Source: Papilionanthe hookeriana x Papilionanthe teres
Lineage: Eukaryota > Streptophyta > Magnoliopsida > Asparagales > Orchidaceae
Assembly: GCA_022702705.1 (NCBI GenBank)
Contig: CM040428.1
Location: forward strand, 115,614,183 to 115,678,182
DNA: 64,000 bases
Reading direction: 5' to 3'
Shown here: one piece after another, positions 21,124 to 32,267 of the stretch
Numbering within the stretch: position 1 is the first letter of the stretch
Layout: every line of letters starts with the position of its first letter
Notes under the pieces: model-generated
The model's database searches: none
What the model saw: the letters and a program-made list of their open reading frames with translations, nothing else
What the model was told of the DNA's origin: nothing
Program-made: the position numbers and the translations under genes

Positions 21124-21635
21124 TTTCTGCAGGGCAGATTCTGAATGTCAGTCCCGAATTATACTTCCTTCCATTGTAAAGTTTAGGATGAAAAAGAAAG
21201 AGTTCAAACACATTTTCGTTTATCTTAGTGTATTTGTGATTTATAAAAGAGGTTGTTTATTAGGAGGTTCATTTGTTAGAAACAAAACGATTGAAGGAAA
21301 AATGTTATAGAAAAGGTAAAGGACACGATTTAGAATTGGAAAGGAAGTGAAAGTCTTATGCAAGACTTCTCAACTCGAAGGACCGCTCCTAAACTAACAC
21401 CTATTGGGGGTCCACTCCACCTCAGAAAAGAGGTAAAAGGATCTCGGAACCTCTCCTTTTAGGGGTGTCTAAACAGTGGCTCCTAAATCCGAGAGGAGTT
21501 GGTTATACTCGTTCAAGACAGAAATGAACGAGGTATTCCAACGGAAGAATGGTAGTTTTGGTCCACTAGGGATATGGACTCACCACCGATTTATGAAAGC
21601 AAAACCATCTGATCAAAATGGAGAGAGGAACTATT
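21124..21635 (-). other. 5' UTR of element A
   Basis: Non-coding leader between the primer site and ORF1. It contains 21397-21414, a perfect inverted copy of the polypurine-tract sequence. Just before the ORF1 start a CTGCCCTGCAG run precedes AAAATG, a possible 3' splice acceptor conserved in B and C. Open frames on the plus strand here look spurious. Confidence 0.6.
21397..21414. repeat. 18-bp inverted copy of the polypurine-tract sequence
   Basis: ACACCTATTGGGGGTCCA on the plus strand; its exact reverse complement is 7637-7654. In the minus-strand transcript the two segments could pair. Conserved exactly in element C at 45043-45060, and in element B as far as the break at 32267. Confidence 0.9.
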
Positions 21636-21652
21636 CCCCAGCGGAGTCGCCA
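21636..21652 (-). promoter_or_regulatory. Primer binding site of element A (tRNA-Arg type)
   Basis: Minus strand TGGCGACTCCGCTGGGG, five bases inside the LTR end. The reverse complement ends GGAGTCGCCA, which fits the 3' end of a plant tRNA-Arg as I recall it. The same 17 bases lie at 45283-45299 in element C. Confidence 0.85.
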
Positions 21653-21839
21653 GAAATCGTCGACATATTTTTAGGTTATGTGTTGGATTTTAAAAAAAGG
21701 GGTCACCTACAGAAATTGTCGCCGAATCTTAAATTTAATTTAAATATATAATTTAGAAAGTAGTATTTGAGTTTAAAAATAATTTTTAAATTTGAAAATT
21801 TTAAGATATGAAATCAAACCGATCTCACATCCCGAATAG

Positions 21840-21849
21840 TTTATATAAA
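21840..21849 (-). promoter_or_regulatory. Candidate TATA box in the 5' LTR of element A
   Basis: TTTATATAAA, 180 bp from the inner LTR edge, conserved in all LTR copies that include this part. The palindromic core would serve either strand; direction is taken from the element. Confidence 0.35.
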
Positions 21850-23825
21850 CGAGTACCGCACCACAAACCGTGTATCTATCCCGAAGAATAGACACACTGC
21901 TTGATGATGGGGCTCACTTAAATAAACTAGGAGATTTGTGACATCCGTTTGGTCTGCGAACCAATTTTATAAGCCGACAAGTTCCCCTTCTTAATATAAA
22001 GAAATTAAGCAGGGTTTATATTACCTTGGTTCTTAAAGTTCCCTATAAGGGCAAGCCCCTATAGTTAATTACATCTTAAATGATGGGAATCATTTAAGAA
22101 AACTCTCGATAATGATCAGTGGTTATGCTCTCAAGAATTTCAAAGTTTAATGTTTTCAAAGGATTGGATTTTGGAAATTTCAATAGGGATCAGCTCAAAT
22201 TTGGAACAAGTTTATTTTAAGTGTCCAAAGGAAGAGAAGTAGGAGAAGTTGAGGATCCAAGAAGAATCTTGAAAACTTCCCAAACTGTCCTATGGTTTGG
22301 TTTCAATTTGAGAATTTATTTAATGTTTCAATCCTTCCAATTTTAATTAATTGGGACTTATGTTTGTATGATATAATCACACAAGTAGCCTCGAAGATGT
22401 GAGGGTTTATGTCGTACCAAACGACTACCTCGGAGTCCTAAGACCGGTTAGGGCTTAATTTGCATGACATGATCATACAAATGCCTAACGAAGAGTTGAG
22501 GATTTATGTTGCACTAGGCAAACTACCTCGAAATCCTATGGCTTTGTTATTTAATTTAAAGAAAGGTTTTGTTGAAGTAGATTCTAGTTTTGATGATGAC
22601 GATGGTCGTGCTGCCCACTATCCTCCAAGCTCCTTGTCGTTGCAGAGGTTTAGTTTTAGAAGTCATAAATCAGGAGATGAGAGAAGTGTTTTGGTTTAGA
22701 GAAAATCTTAAAATCCAAGTGTTTTTAATATTTTAATTAAAACAAATCTTTAAGTTGTTTAAACAGAACCGATTAAGATCTCGCGGTTCTGTCATCCCGA
22801 CACCGTTATTTTCGTTGAATTCACTTAGCCCAGATAAATTTGCTAAACTCAAATGAATGAGTTCCACACTTTCATTTAGACCGTGGGAAATCCCGTTAGC
22901 AACACGTGGGTTACATCATCCGAGTTATTGCCGATCATTCAACGAGACGTTTTAATTTAGTTGCAATTGTAGTTTTGTTGTTCTGTTTGTGATTAAATTT
23001 TGAGTTGTTTTATATTTTAGAATGTAGTGGCGGTGAATTTTATCTTGCAATGACTTTTAATTTAGTTTTGGTTTCAGTTCAGGGACTATCCTAAAGGTTT
23101 TGGTTTTCATGCAACAGTCTTGTTTATCATGCAAGAAAAAGTAAAGTACAGTGCATGTAAGTAAATTACGATAAAGTAAATCGCCATAAAATAAAAGCGT
23201 ACCTGAAGGGTCTTCCCGTCATCCCAAGCTGCACTTAAAACACATGTTAATGCATTTAAATATTTCAACGGATACCTAGGTAAAGCTAAGTGAAGGATTT
23301 TGGTTGTCTACCAAATTTCTAATCCTATAACTAGTCATCTCCTATGACGTCTAGGTTCTTGGTTTGGTTTAAGGATGATTTTATTCATCAAAGAAAAATT
23401 AAATTCAATTGTTCTTCTAAAACATCCCATCGTATTGAGGAATTGCTTAAGACGAATCCTAAACATCTTTTCAATATTTCTGGGATTATTTTGAGTCCGG
23501 ATGAATTTCATTGTACTGGTGAATTGATCATCCAGGAGTTTTAGTTAAACTTTGTCTTTTGCTCAGTGAGCTTAGGTATTTGATTACCTGATGAATGAAG
23601 TGACATTTCACTTAATACTCTATTTAAGAGTTATAATAATTAAAGCCTTTAAGGGAAAGTTGGTTTATTGAGAATTTTAATCATTCTTGATTTAATGTTT
23701 GAGTTATTGGTTTAGAGTGTTTTAGTTTAGTTATGAGGTTTTAATTAATAATTTTAAATTTGGAATAGTGTTCAAATTATTTTAGATTTAATTCTTAATG
23801 ATTTCATTTAAGTTTGTTGTTAAAT

Positions 23826-24170
23826 GATTTTAATTTAATTTAATTTAATTTGATTTAATTTAATTTAATTTAATTTTAATTTTATTTAATTTAATTTTAA
23901 TTTAATTTTATTCAATTTTAATTTAATTTTAATTTCATTTTAGTTTTAATTTAACTTAAATTTAATTTAATTTAATTTTAGTTTTAATTTAATTTAAATT
24001 TAGTTTTAATTTTGATTTTAATTTTAATTTAACTTTAATTTTTTAAATTTAATTTTAATTTTTATTTAATTTAATTTAATTTAATTTAATTTAATTTAAT
24101 TTTAATTTTAGTTTAACTTTAATTTTAATTTAATTTTAATTTTAATTTAATTTTAATTTAGTTTTAATTG
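23826..24170. repeat. TTTAA-rich tract in the right LTR
   Basis: Imperfect TTTAA/TTTTAA repeats matching 2345-2700, with small length and phase differences. Confidence 0.9.
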
Positions 24171-27100
24171 TTAATTTGAATTATTATTTTAATTTCTTAA
24201 TGAATATTTAAATATTGTTAGAGTGACTTATCTAGGGATTTTTAAATTAAAGAATAAATATCCTCTTAATAATATCCCTATTTTAATAATCCAAATTTTA
24301 AATGTATTCTTTCCAAAATTTAGATTATTTAATTAATTAAAGTTTCATTTTGATATTTTTAAAGTGTTTATTGGGTTTCTACCCCTTAATTTTCCTAAGT
24401 TTCAATCATCCAAGAGAAAATTAAAATCAAGTATTTTACCCCCCATTTTGATTAAACCTAAATTTTTTAATTAAGGGTTAAAATTTTTAATTACCTTCAT
24501 GCCCTTTTAAGCTTATTTATTTCATAACTCATTAAATTGAGCTCAAATGAATTTGAAATTTTTATGTCACACCACTCACATGTCAATTAAGGCATTAGAG
24601 AAAAAAAAGTGATATTTCTGAATTTAATTTATTTATATAATTATTTTTTAGTAGAAAATAGAGGTTTTCAAAGAAAATTCAACAACATGACCAAGGAAAG
24701 GTCTCTATCCTTAAGAAAATTATGTGATGTTCCTAATGATCAGAGGACCACTTGGATCAATTTTTGTGATTTTTTGAATTATATTTTATTTTTTATAATT
24801 ATTTTTAATTTTAGAGTATTAATTAATCATAAAATAAAATAAAAGTTAAAAAATAGATTTTATATTTTTATTAAATCTCTCTAACCTCAAGGAGTCCAGA
24901 GAAATAAATTTTATAATTTTTTGATTTTTCATTGATTTATTAGAATTATTTTAGTGAAAAAGGTTAAAAACTCTTTTTTTAATATTAAAAATTACATTAA
25001 GCTTTTAAAATTCAATATCTTATCCTAGGAACTTAGGAAAAATATTTGGTTTATTCCTAAGTGATTAGGAGTCAAAATGTGACATTTTTATGATTTTTAA
25101 TATTTTTGTGATTTTTATTATTTTTTAATTATTAAAATATTCAAATATTGTGAAAAATCAACTTTTTTAGAAAATTTCAATTTTAATTTTCCTGAACTCT
25201 CCTAATATCAGACAAGCTCTAAAACTATTTTTGTGAATTTTTGAAAAGTATTTTTGGAGTTATGAATTTTTAAAGTTTAATTTTAGTTATGTGACTTAAT
25301 TAATCCATTTAGTGGGGTTAGACATTTCCAATTGATTCCAAATTTTTATGTGAGGTCTCTCTGATCCTAAAGATCAGTGGAGAATTATTTTCAAGTTAAT
25401 TTGGTGTGTGGTTGGCCCAAATTAATTCAAATTCAATTTTAGGGGTTTAAGCCAATTAAGGTTATTATGAATGAAACAACTCAAAATATATTATTCATAG
25501 GGTCCCCTGATCCTAAGAAACATCACCAAATTTTTCTAGAATTTATTTTACAACATGCTAATTATTGAAATTAAAATACCTAAAACAGTGACATGAACTT
25601 GAAAATTCAATAACTTTTCATAAAGATGGCCTCTGACCTTGCAAAATTCAGGGAATGTTTCCAAGATCAGAGGCTTCAAAAGCCCTATGGTCTCATGCCA
25701 TGGTGAATTATCTATGCACATGAAGAATCAAAATATAGAAAACATTAAATTAATTATTAAAAATAAAATACTCATCAAATTAACTTGATTTCTTTTCCAC
25801 ATTTTGCTCCTCTGTTCACTGAGCAAAAAAGTATTTTTATTTTATTTTTGTGATTTTTCTATGCAAAGATATGGATTTTTGAAGTTCAGGGCATTTAAAT
25901 AATTCAAAAATACCCTATTTATCTACTTATCCGACTCGGCGCCAGCGCAACATCTGCAGCTCTGAAAGCCCACGCGGCGCATTCCCATTAGACGCCGCCA
26001 CTTGAGTCAGCAGCCACGCGTCCCGCGGTTCATGTACCATCGGGCCGTCCGACTTGATCTCAATCGTTCGTTCAATACACGCGCGATCCAATGGCTCCTG
26101 GTCATCTTCTACGACTGGTGTGCACCCGTGACCGTCCACACTAAAACCCTAAGATATCACTCGATTCTCAATGGATTTTTGTGTTCTTATGCTCTATGGA
26201 TTCTTCTTGAAGATACGAACACATCCATATGGTTTATGGGCTATGAAATTAACTTAAACAAAATGGAGAATCGCTGGAAGCTCGGGAGGAAGAGTGAGTT
26301 CATACCTTTGCTCAGAGAAGTGAAGCTTCGATCTAAGAGTTGTGTCACCTTCGATTGGGTCCAGACAAGCTCCAGATGGAGTCTCTGGCTCTGGGGAATT
26401 GTCTAGGTGTGAAAGTGACCAAGCCCGATCATAAAGCTTGGAGGCTAGAAGCAATGGTTGGCCTGGTGAGGGGGCTTTTGCGGGGGAGCTTCTCCTCTTG
26501 GTCTGGTGAAGGTGTAGGACCAATCAATTTAGAGGTTGGCTCACTGTGGTGAAGTGTCCTGTTTTTTAGGTGGATTTTCAATTCAAAAATTGAGCTCTGT
26601 TAATGGGGATTAGGGCAAAGGAACACTGGGGATCAACTGCTCTGGGTTAGGAGAAGGTCCTGGAGCAATTTTGGCAGAGTTTCTTTAAGGTATGGTTCAT
26701 CTCCTTATTTGGCCGAGAGGTGGTGGTGTTTAAACAGGCATGGCTGGAGGGCTTCCCAGGGGCACTTGGAGGCTGGGATCAGCTGCTTAGGGAAGGAGAA
26801 GAACATCTATGCTGTCCATTTGGGTTGAGACAATTCAGCAAGGGAGAATTGGAAAGTTTGGCTCACATGGAGCTTTCGGCCATGGCGTTTTTCAGCGACT
26901 GTGGTGGCTGGCCGGCTAGGCATTGGTCACCATCTTGACCAGTGAGGTTAGGGCTGGGGTTTGGTGCAAGCAATTGGCTATTGCCATGTGTAAGGAGGTT
27001 TGATTAAAATTTCATTGGGTAAGGGTCATTTTGGCTTGATTTTGATCAACTCATGTATTTGGGTTTGGTGCACCCACCAAGGGACTGATTTGCGCTGAGG

Positions 27101-29111
27101 GAGGTCAGATGAGTCAGCTAGGAAAGGGTAGTGAAGTCACCATCCATGAATATTTGGATTAATCATGGATTTAGGTGAAGCATTAAAAGGGTTAAAACCT
27201 TTTTAAGGGGGTTTAAAAGGGGCTCCTCCTTTTGCAATTAATGGTATGACGATGTGTAAAGTGATTCCCATGGCTTCATGTGGCTTGTGCATGGCTTCAA
27301 AGCTTGCTCATGGCTTAGGAATGGCTTGACTTACTTGCATGAGAAAGGGATTTTGGGATTTTTGGCATTTAGGGGTGATTTGGCATGAGGTTTGATTTGG
27401 AATCATATTATGATGGAATTGGAACTTAGGGAATGACTTTGATTAAATGGATGGCAAATGAAAATGTCATATGGACTTTAGGATAGATTTTGGGCTCTTT
27501 GAAATGGTTTTAGATGGGCTTTTAAAGTGATTTAGGGAAGTGGGCTTTTGGATTTTAGTATGGGCTTTTAGATGAAAATTTTTGTGAAGTACCATGTCAA
27601 ATAAATGTTGCATTTGGTTTAGGAATGTTTCATGAATGGTTTGGAATCAATTTGGTGTGATTTGGAGTAGAATTGGGTTGAATTTGGGCTTTTTAGTTAA
27701 AGGGGCCAAAGTGGGCCAAATTGGGCTAACTTGGGTTAAGGTTGGGCTAACGTTGGATTTGATGTAAAATTAATGTTAAGAAATGTTCATGGGAGTGTCA
27801 CAAAGAGTTTTCAACTTTGGTTGGGCTCTAATTTTGGGATTTGAGCCCATTTGGGTTAGGTTTGTGCTTAGGTCAATTTAAGGGATTATGATTTTAGGTT
27901 AGGTTTGGGTCGAGTTTAGGTTCAAATTTTGGGCAAATCAAGTTAGTGTTTTCTCTATGGGGATGTTAGGAAGGCCTTAGAAAAAGATTTGGGGCAAATT
28001 GAGGTTGAATTGGATGGGTTTGAGCTAGGTTTAGGTCATGGGCCAAATTTGGGCCTTAGGCCTCAAATTGAAATTGGGCTCAAATGTCAATCAAATTGGA
28101 ATTAGATTTGGTCTAAATTGATATTGGGGATGTTTAATTGAAGTTTAGAATTGCATTCGACCAAAATTGGGGTCAATTGGGGTGGTTTGGTTTGACTTTG
28201 GGTTCACTTAGGTTTAAAATGGGCCAAATTGGGGGTTTTTATAAAAGTGGGGTAAATTGGCAAAATTGGCCCATGGTGTAGTTGGACAAAATGAAATTGT
28301 GAATATTTGGGATTTTATGGAATTTTCTGTGAGTTTTTAGAATTTTTGAATTTTTTGGGCTAAGAAGGGCATTTTGGGTATTTGGAGGGTATTAGGGGGT
28401 ACTTTTGGAATTTTTGGTATTTTTGGCCAAAGATGGTCAATTTGGGTGGTGGAAAGTGTTTAGGATTGATTTTGAGGAATTTTGGGTAATTTAGGTGATT
28501 TTGCAAATTTTGGGTTATTTCAATGGTATTTGGTAGGTTTGGTGGATGTAGGGCCCTGGGGGTTAAAAATTGAAATTTTGGGAAAATGAAGATTGATCAA
28601 ATTTGAGTAGGATGGAATCACTTTGGTTGAGCCATGAAGCCATATTAAGCTCATATGAGCCATGAGAAGACTCATTTTAGAGATTCACTATGCTGTTCCT
28701 AACCCTCTTAGCCAGGGGCTTAGGGGTTAAGGACCATCCATATGAATTACCTACATGAGTCAAGAAGTCAAGTTGGGTGAGAGTGTGGTTTTAGGACTTG
28801 GAATGTGTGTGAGAGTGTGGTGTGTGCAAGCTTACCCTCACCAAGACCAGGCCATCTAGGGTACTCCTAAGGCCAAAGAGCCCAATAGGAAACTCATCCT
28901 TTAAACCTCCACATATTTGTCTTAACCCTCCAAGTGGCCTGGGGGTTTACATTCAAGCTTGTGGATTTTGCAGGGAGTTAAGAAGTGTTTGAACTTCTAA
29001 AGGGTGAGTTCCACTTCTAGTCCTCTAAGATTAGTCAAAGGGAAAAGCCTATGGCTAGATCCTAAGTACTAAAGAGAGAAGCAAAGGACCTCATCAAAAA
29101 TGAGGTCAACA

Positions 29112-29116
29112 CCTCC
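29112..29116. repeat. Right target-site duplication of element A (CCTCC)
   Basis: Matches 1774-1778. Element B coding sequence resumes here. Confidence 0.9.
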
Positions 29117-30800
29117 TTCTGGGGCGGTTCTTCAATCGCAAGTGATAGTGCCGGCTCGATAGGTTTCAAACTCTGAGTTGAAGCGCATACCAAAGCGGTC
29201 TGGATGTGATCCAAAATTTTCTTTGAAGACTTTGTCCAGACGGTACTCCATCCATCATGGGTCGTGTAAGGGTCTATCGGATTAATAGGATCCGTCGAGA
29301 TAACATTGACGGAACCTCCTTTCTAAGGTTCCTTCATGTATTCCTTTGGGATCGTTATGTTCCCTTTCCGGAGATTATCATCAAGCCAACTCTTGAAAGT
29401 GATGCAATCCTCTCTCTTGTGTCCGAGCATCCGGTGGTAAGGGAAATAGTTTGGATGATCTTTCTTATTGACTTCCTCCGGCCTCTTGGGCTCTGGCAGC
29501 TGAAAATCCGGTGTCTTCATTAAGCTACGGAACATCTTCACTATTGCTTCAGTTTTGAATGGATATTCCCTATTCAGCAAATCTTTCAGGGTACGCTGTG
29601 GACGAGGCGGTTGTTCATAATGCTGAGGCGACTTATAGGTCGGTTGAGGCTGTTGATAGCCCTGCTGAGATTGCTGATAGATCGGTTGTTGGTATGTCCG
29701 TTGCAGTGGTTGGTAACTAGGCTGTGGCCGCTCTGGCTGTATCTGAACCGGCTGCTTGCCCTTATCTACTGCCACGACGATTCCAGATTTCTTTTCATAT
29801 GTCTTCACAGTTTTCTGCTTATCGGTCTTGTGTACAAAACTTAACTGCTTTGCCTCCTCTTGCAAGCTCCCGACCTTGCTAAGCAACTTCTCAAAAGTCT
29901 TGATTGTAAATCCTTTAAGGAGAAGTGCTATCGGGCCATGGATACTCTTGAGCAAGATTCCGACTGCATGTTGTTCCTGAAGCTGTGGTTCACACTTCAT
30001 GCTTAAGTTTCTCCATTGAAGTATGCAATCCACTAAAGTCTCGTTCGATTTATGTTGCTCCACCACTAGATCACCGATAGTGATGTGGTGCTGAGCCCCG
30101 ACAAACCGCTTAACGAAGAGATTCTCTAGTTCTGAAAAAGTCTTTACTGAACCGTTCGGCAATTCTGCGTACTAGTCGAAGGCAATCCCTCATAAAATGC
30201 TGACGAACTGTCGAAAGAGTAAAGCGTCACTCCCACTAGCATTGCAACAACTAGCACAAAAATGTGCAACGTGCTACCGAGGGTTTCTGGTTCCATCAAA
30301 AGTTTTGAAAAGGGGTGGTACGAAGCATTTTGGGTATTGGACCACATCAAACTCTTCGGGGTAAGGTCTACCCGTCTGAATAGATGCTCCACTCTTAGAT
30401 TATGCTAGGGCTTCTCGCACCTGCTGTTCTACCATGCTTTTAATGTCCTTTTCGGGAATCATGCTCTGTGCAGAATCCTTCTTTGGTGGCTCATCTCCAT
30501 TGACAGATGTGATCTCTTTTCCTCCATCTGCAATATGCATAATTTCTGGGGGTGTCTCTTTCTGAGGTTGAACCTGACTCTGGAGAGTAGCTAAAGCGGC
30601 AGCCATCTCTTCCATCCTCTTTGCCATCTGGGACATTGTATCATCCTTCTCTTGAAGTCGTGCTCTCATCACTTCCAGTTCATCTCTTTCTGCAACTGCT
30701 GGAGCACCTTGTGAAGCTGATGATGCTCGCGTCTCAACCATGTTGATTTCAGCATGCTCGTCATTCATAAATTCTGATGAGTCAACTTCATCTTCTAGTT
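29112..30800 (-). pseudogene. Gag of element B
   Basis: Read 30800 to 29112. MVETRASSASQGAP near 30740, a coiled-coil-like MAKRMEEMAAALATLQSQ, then a core open at 30162-29323 with VKTFSELENLF, GDLVVEQ and AVGILLKSIHG. A Gln/Tyr/Pro-rich tail of YQQPQ-type repeats follows, then a knuckle-like YHRMLGHKREDCITFK with the first Cys lost (FPYH). The tail and knuckle are in better shape here than in A. Frame breaks occur near 30145-30400. The stretch ends at the insertion of A within EEPP-type linker sequence. Confidence 0.88.
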
Positions 30801-31980
30801 TTTCTTATCTTTCTTTTACTAATTGTCGGATGTCGGTCCTTAACTTGTCCATGGCATCTTCTAGTGGCCTTTTCCACATAGTCTCGCAGTTGTCACGTGT
30901 TGGTTGTTGAACTTCCTTTCTGGGAGTCACCTTTATTGCAATAGCACTTTCTTCTGATTCAAGTCTCCTGACGAGACTTTTCTTCTCAGGACATTGTTTT
31001 GGTCATAGCTCGCCAGTAGTAGGTCGCCATACCATCCTTCTTGCAGCCTGAAGCCTAGGACCGGATGGTCTGTTGGCTATATGCTGGAAGATGGTATCCT
31101 CCCTAATTTGCAGACCCGATACAACAACAGGTGAACTGGCTTTTATCTTCTTCTTTGGTTTCTCTGTGGCAGCAACAGGCTCTATTCGCGGTCCGAGGTG
31201 GGACTTAGTTAGCTCCCATCCCATCCTTCTTAAGATTTCTGACACAGAGCATCTTTCTTTCTATGCCAATCTTTCTATCACAGCTTTTAGTCGAGCAAAT
31301 GGCTTAGTCTTATCCCTTTTTCTTTTGTAATTGTTGTAGTACGCAGGTCGGGGTAATGCAGCAGCGATCCTTCAGACATCTTCTTCATCTGATGTAGCAG
31401 AGAGAGGGTGAAACCTGCTCCCTTCCAACAGAGGTGTATACTCAGGTATTTCGTGGATCTCTTCCAGAAAGCAATTTCAGCGGCTTTGGCCTTCTCAACC
31501 CGGGTTATCTTTCCGCTTCTATTCCTTCTTTGAGTTCGAGTTAGGGTGCAACTCTCGAACCGGACCCAATTTCAAAAATAGACGGTATCGTAGCAAAATC
31601 CGTACCCTCCACGGTGACGTGCTCATCACGGACTTGGATTTCCTTCCACTTCGGCTTGGCGAAGTTGGGGTAGGTGCAGAGATGACTAGACTGGTGGGGG
31701 TAGAGACAACAGTCCTCCTATGAACAGTAGTATTCCTTTCAGCTGGAACCCTTTGCAAGGGAGGGAATTCTTGAGTCGATTTCAGGTTGAACTTAATCAG
31801 GGGTTTCTCAGTTTCTGACACTTTGTCCATTAGTGCGAAGAGAGTGACGTCAGTGATCTTAATATCTGTGTTGCCGAATCCTTGTCTAAAATGAATGATT
31901 CCATTGTTGGGCAGCTCATCCTTGTAAACGGTGAAGTCCATTCCATTGGTGAAGGAGAAGATTAACTTTGGGGCAGTCAT
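30801..31980 (-). pseudogene. ORF1 of element B
   Basis: Starts at the Met at 31980 (APKLIFSFTNGMDF). 31980-31519 is open, then there are frame breaks around 31500-31440 and 31320, and 31245-31003 is open (VSGLQIREDTIF, ARRMVWRPTTGEL). A TGA follows GEL. At the point where A has a stop before gag this copy has a sense codon (CGT, about 30895), supporting an ORF1-gag continuous frame. Confidence 0.8.
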
Positions 31981-32267
31981 TTTCTGCAGTGCAGATTCCG
32001 AATGTCAGTCCCGAATTATACTTCCTTCCGTCGTAAAGTTTAGGATGAAAAAGAAAGAGTCTGAACACATTTTCATTTATCTTAGTATATTTATGATTTA
32101 TAAAAGAGATTGTTTATTAGGATGTTCATTTGTTAGAAACAAAACGATTGAAGGAAAAAGGTTATAGAAAAGGCAAAGGACACGATTTAGAATTGGAAAG
32201 GAAGAGAAAGTCTTATTCAAGACTTCTCAACTCGAAGGACCGCTCCTAAACTAACACCTATTGGGGG
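31981..32267 (-). other. Truncated 5' UTR of element B
   Basis: Matches the 5' UTR of A up to the ACACCTATTGGGGG segment (32254-32267), then jumps directly into LTR sequence. The primer site and the LTR edge are deleted. Confidence 0.75.

Larger units (their letters stand above)
1779..29111 (-). mobile_element. Element A: near-complete Tat/Ogre-type LTR retrotransposon, 27.3 kb
   Basis: Two long related terminal repeats (1779-7634 and 21658-29111) bound a 14.0-kb internal region read on the minus strand. The primer site (21636-21652) lies inside the right LTR and the polypurine tract (7635-7654) inside the left one, which sets the direction. Gene order is ORF1, gag, protease, RT, RNase H, archaeal-type RNase H, integrase, extra AlkB ORF and tandem array. 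ORF1 before gag, two RNase H domains, a tRNA-Arg-type primer site and satellite-like 3' UTR repeats are known Tat/Ogre traits. The two LTRs differ by about 7 positions in one 220-base stretch that I compared by eye (2040-2260 against 23515-23740), so the insertion is not ancient. All coding parts now carry stops or frameshifts. Confidence 0.93.
21658..29111 (-). repeat. Right (5') LTR of element A, 7454 bp
   Basis: Aligns with 1779-7634 and 45306-52940. The expected TG at the left edge reads CG (21658-21659); the right edge is GGTCAACA. It contains the 1.6-kb block (21903-23500) deleted from its partner. No gene: the frames at 22460-22699, 25927-26406 and 26720-26938 recur in other LTR copies but show replacement changes and truncations. 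Sub-blocks: TATA-like 21840-21849, an ~80-bp imperfect duplication 22363-22540, TTTAA tract 23826-24170, GC-rich block with a telobox 25927-26160, G/T-rich 27300-28600. Confidence 0.93.

Noticed and set aside
22460..22699. Plus-strand frame shared with 32752-32958
   Set aside because: It is LTR sequence inside an ~80-bp duplication, with lengths and residues differing between copies. Not a gene.
22904..22909. CACGTG G-box in the right LTR
   Set aside because: B and C read CACGTA at the same place, so it is not a conserved element of the family.
26002..26406. 134-codon plus-strand frame open in both LTRs of A (also 4527-4931)
   Set aside because: The two translations differ mostly by amino-acid replacements, the third LTR copy is cut to half length, there is no family match, and it is antisense inside an LTR.
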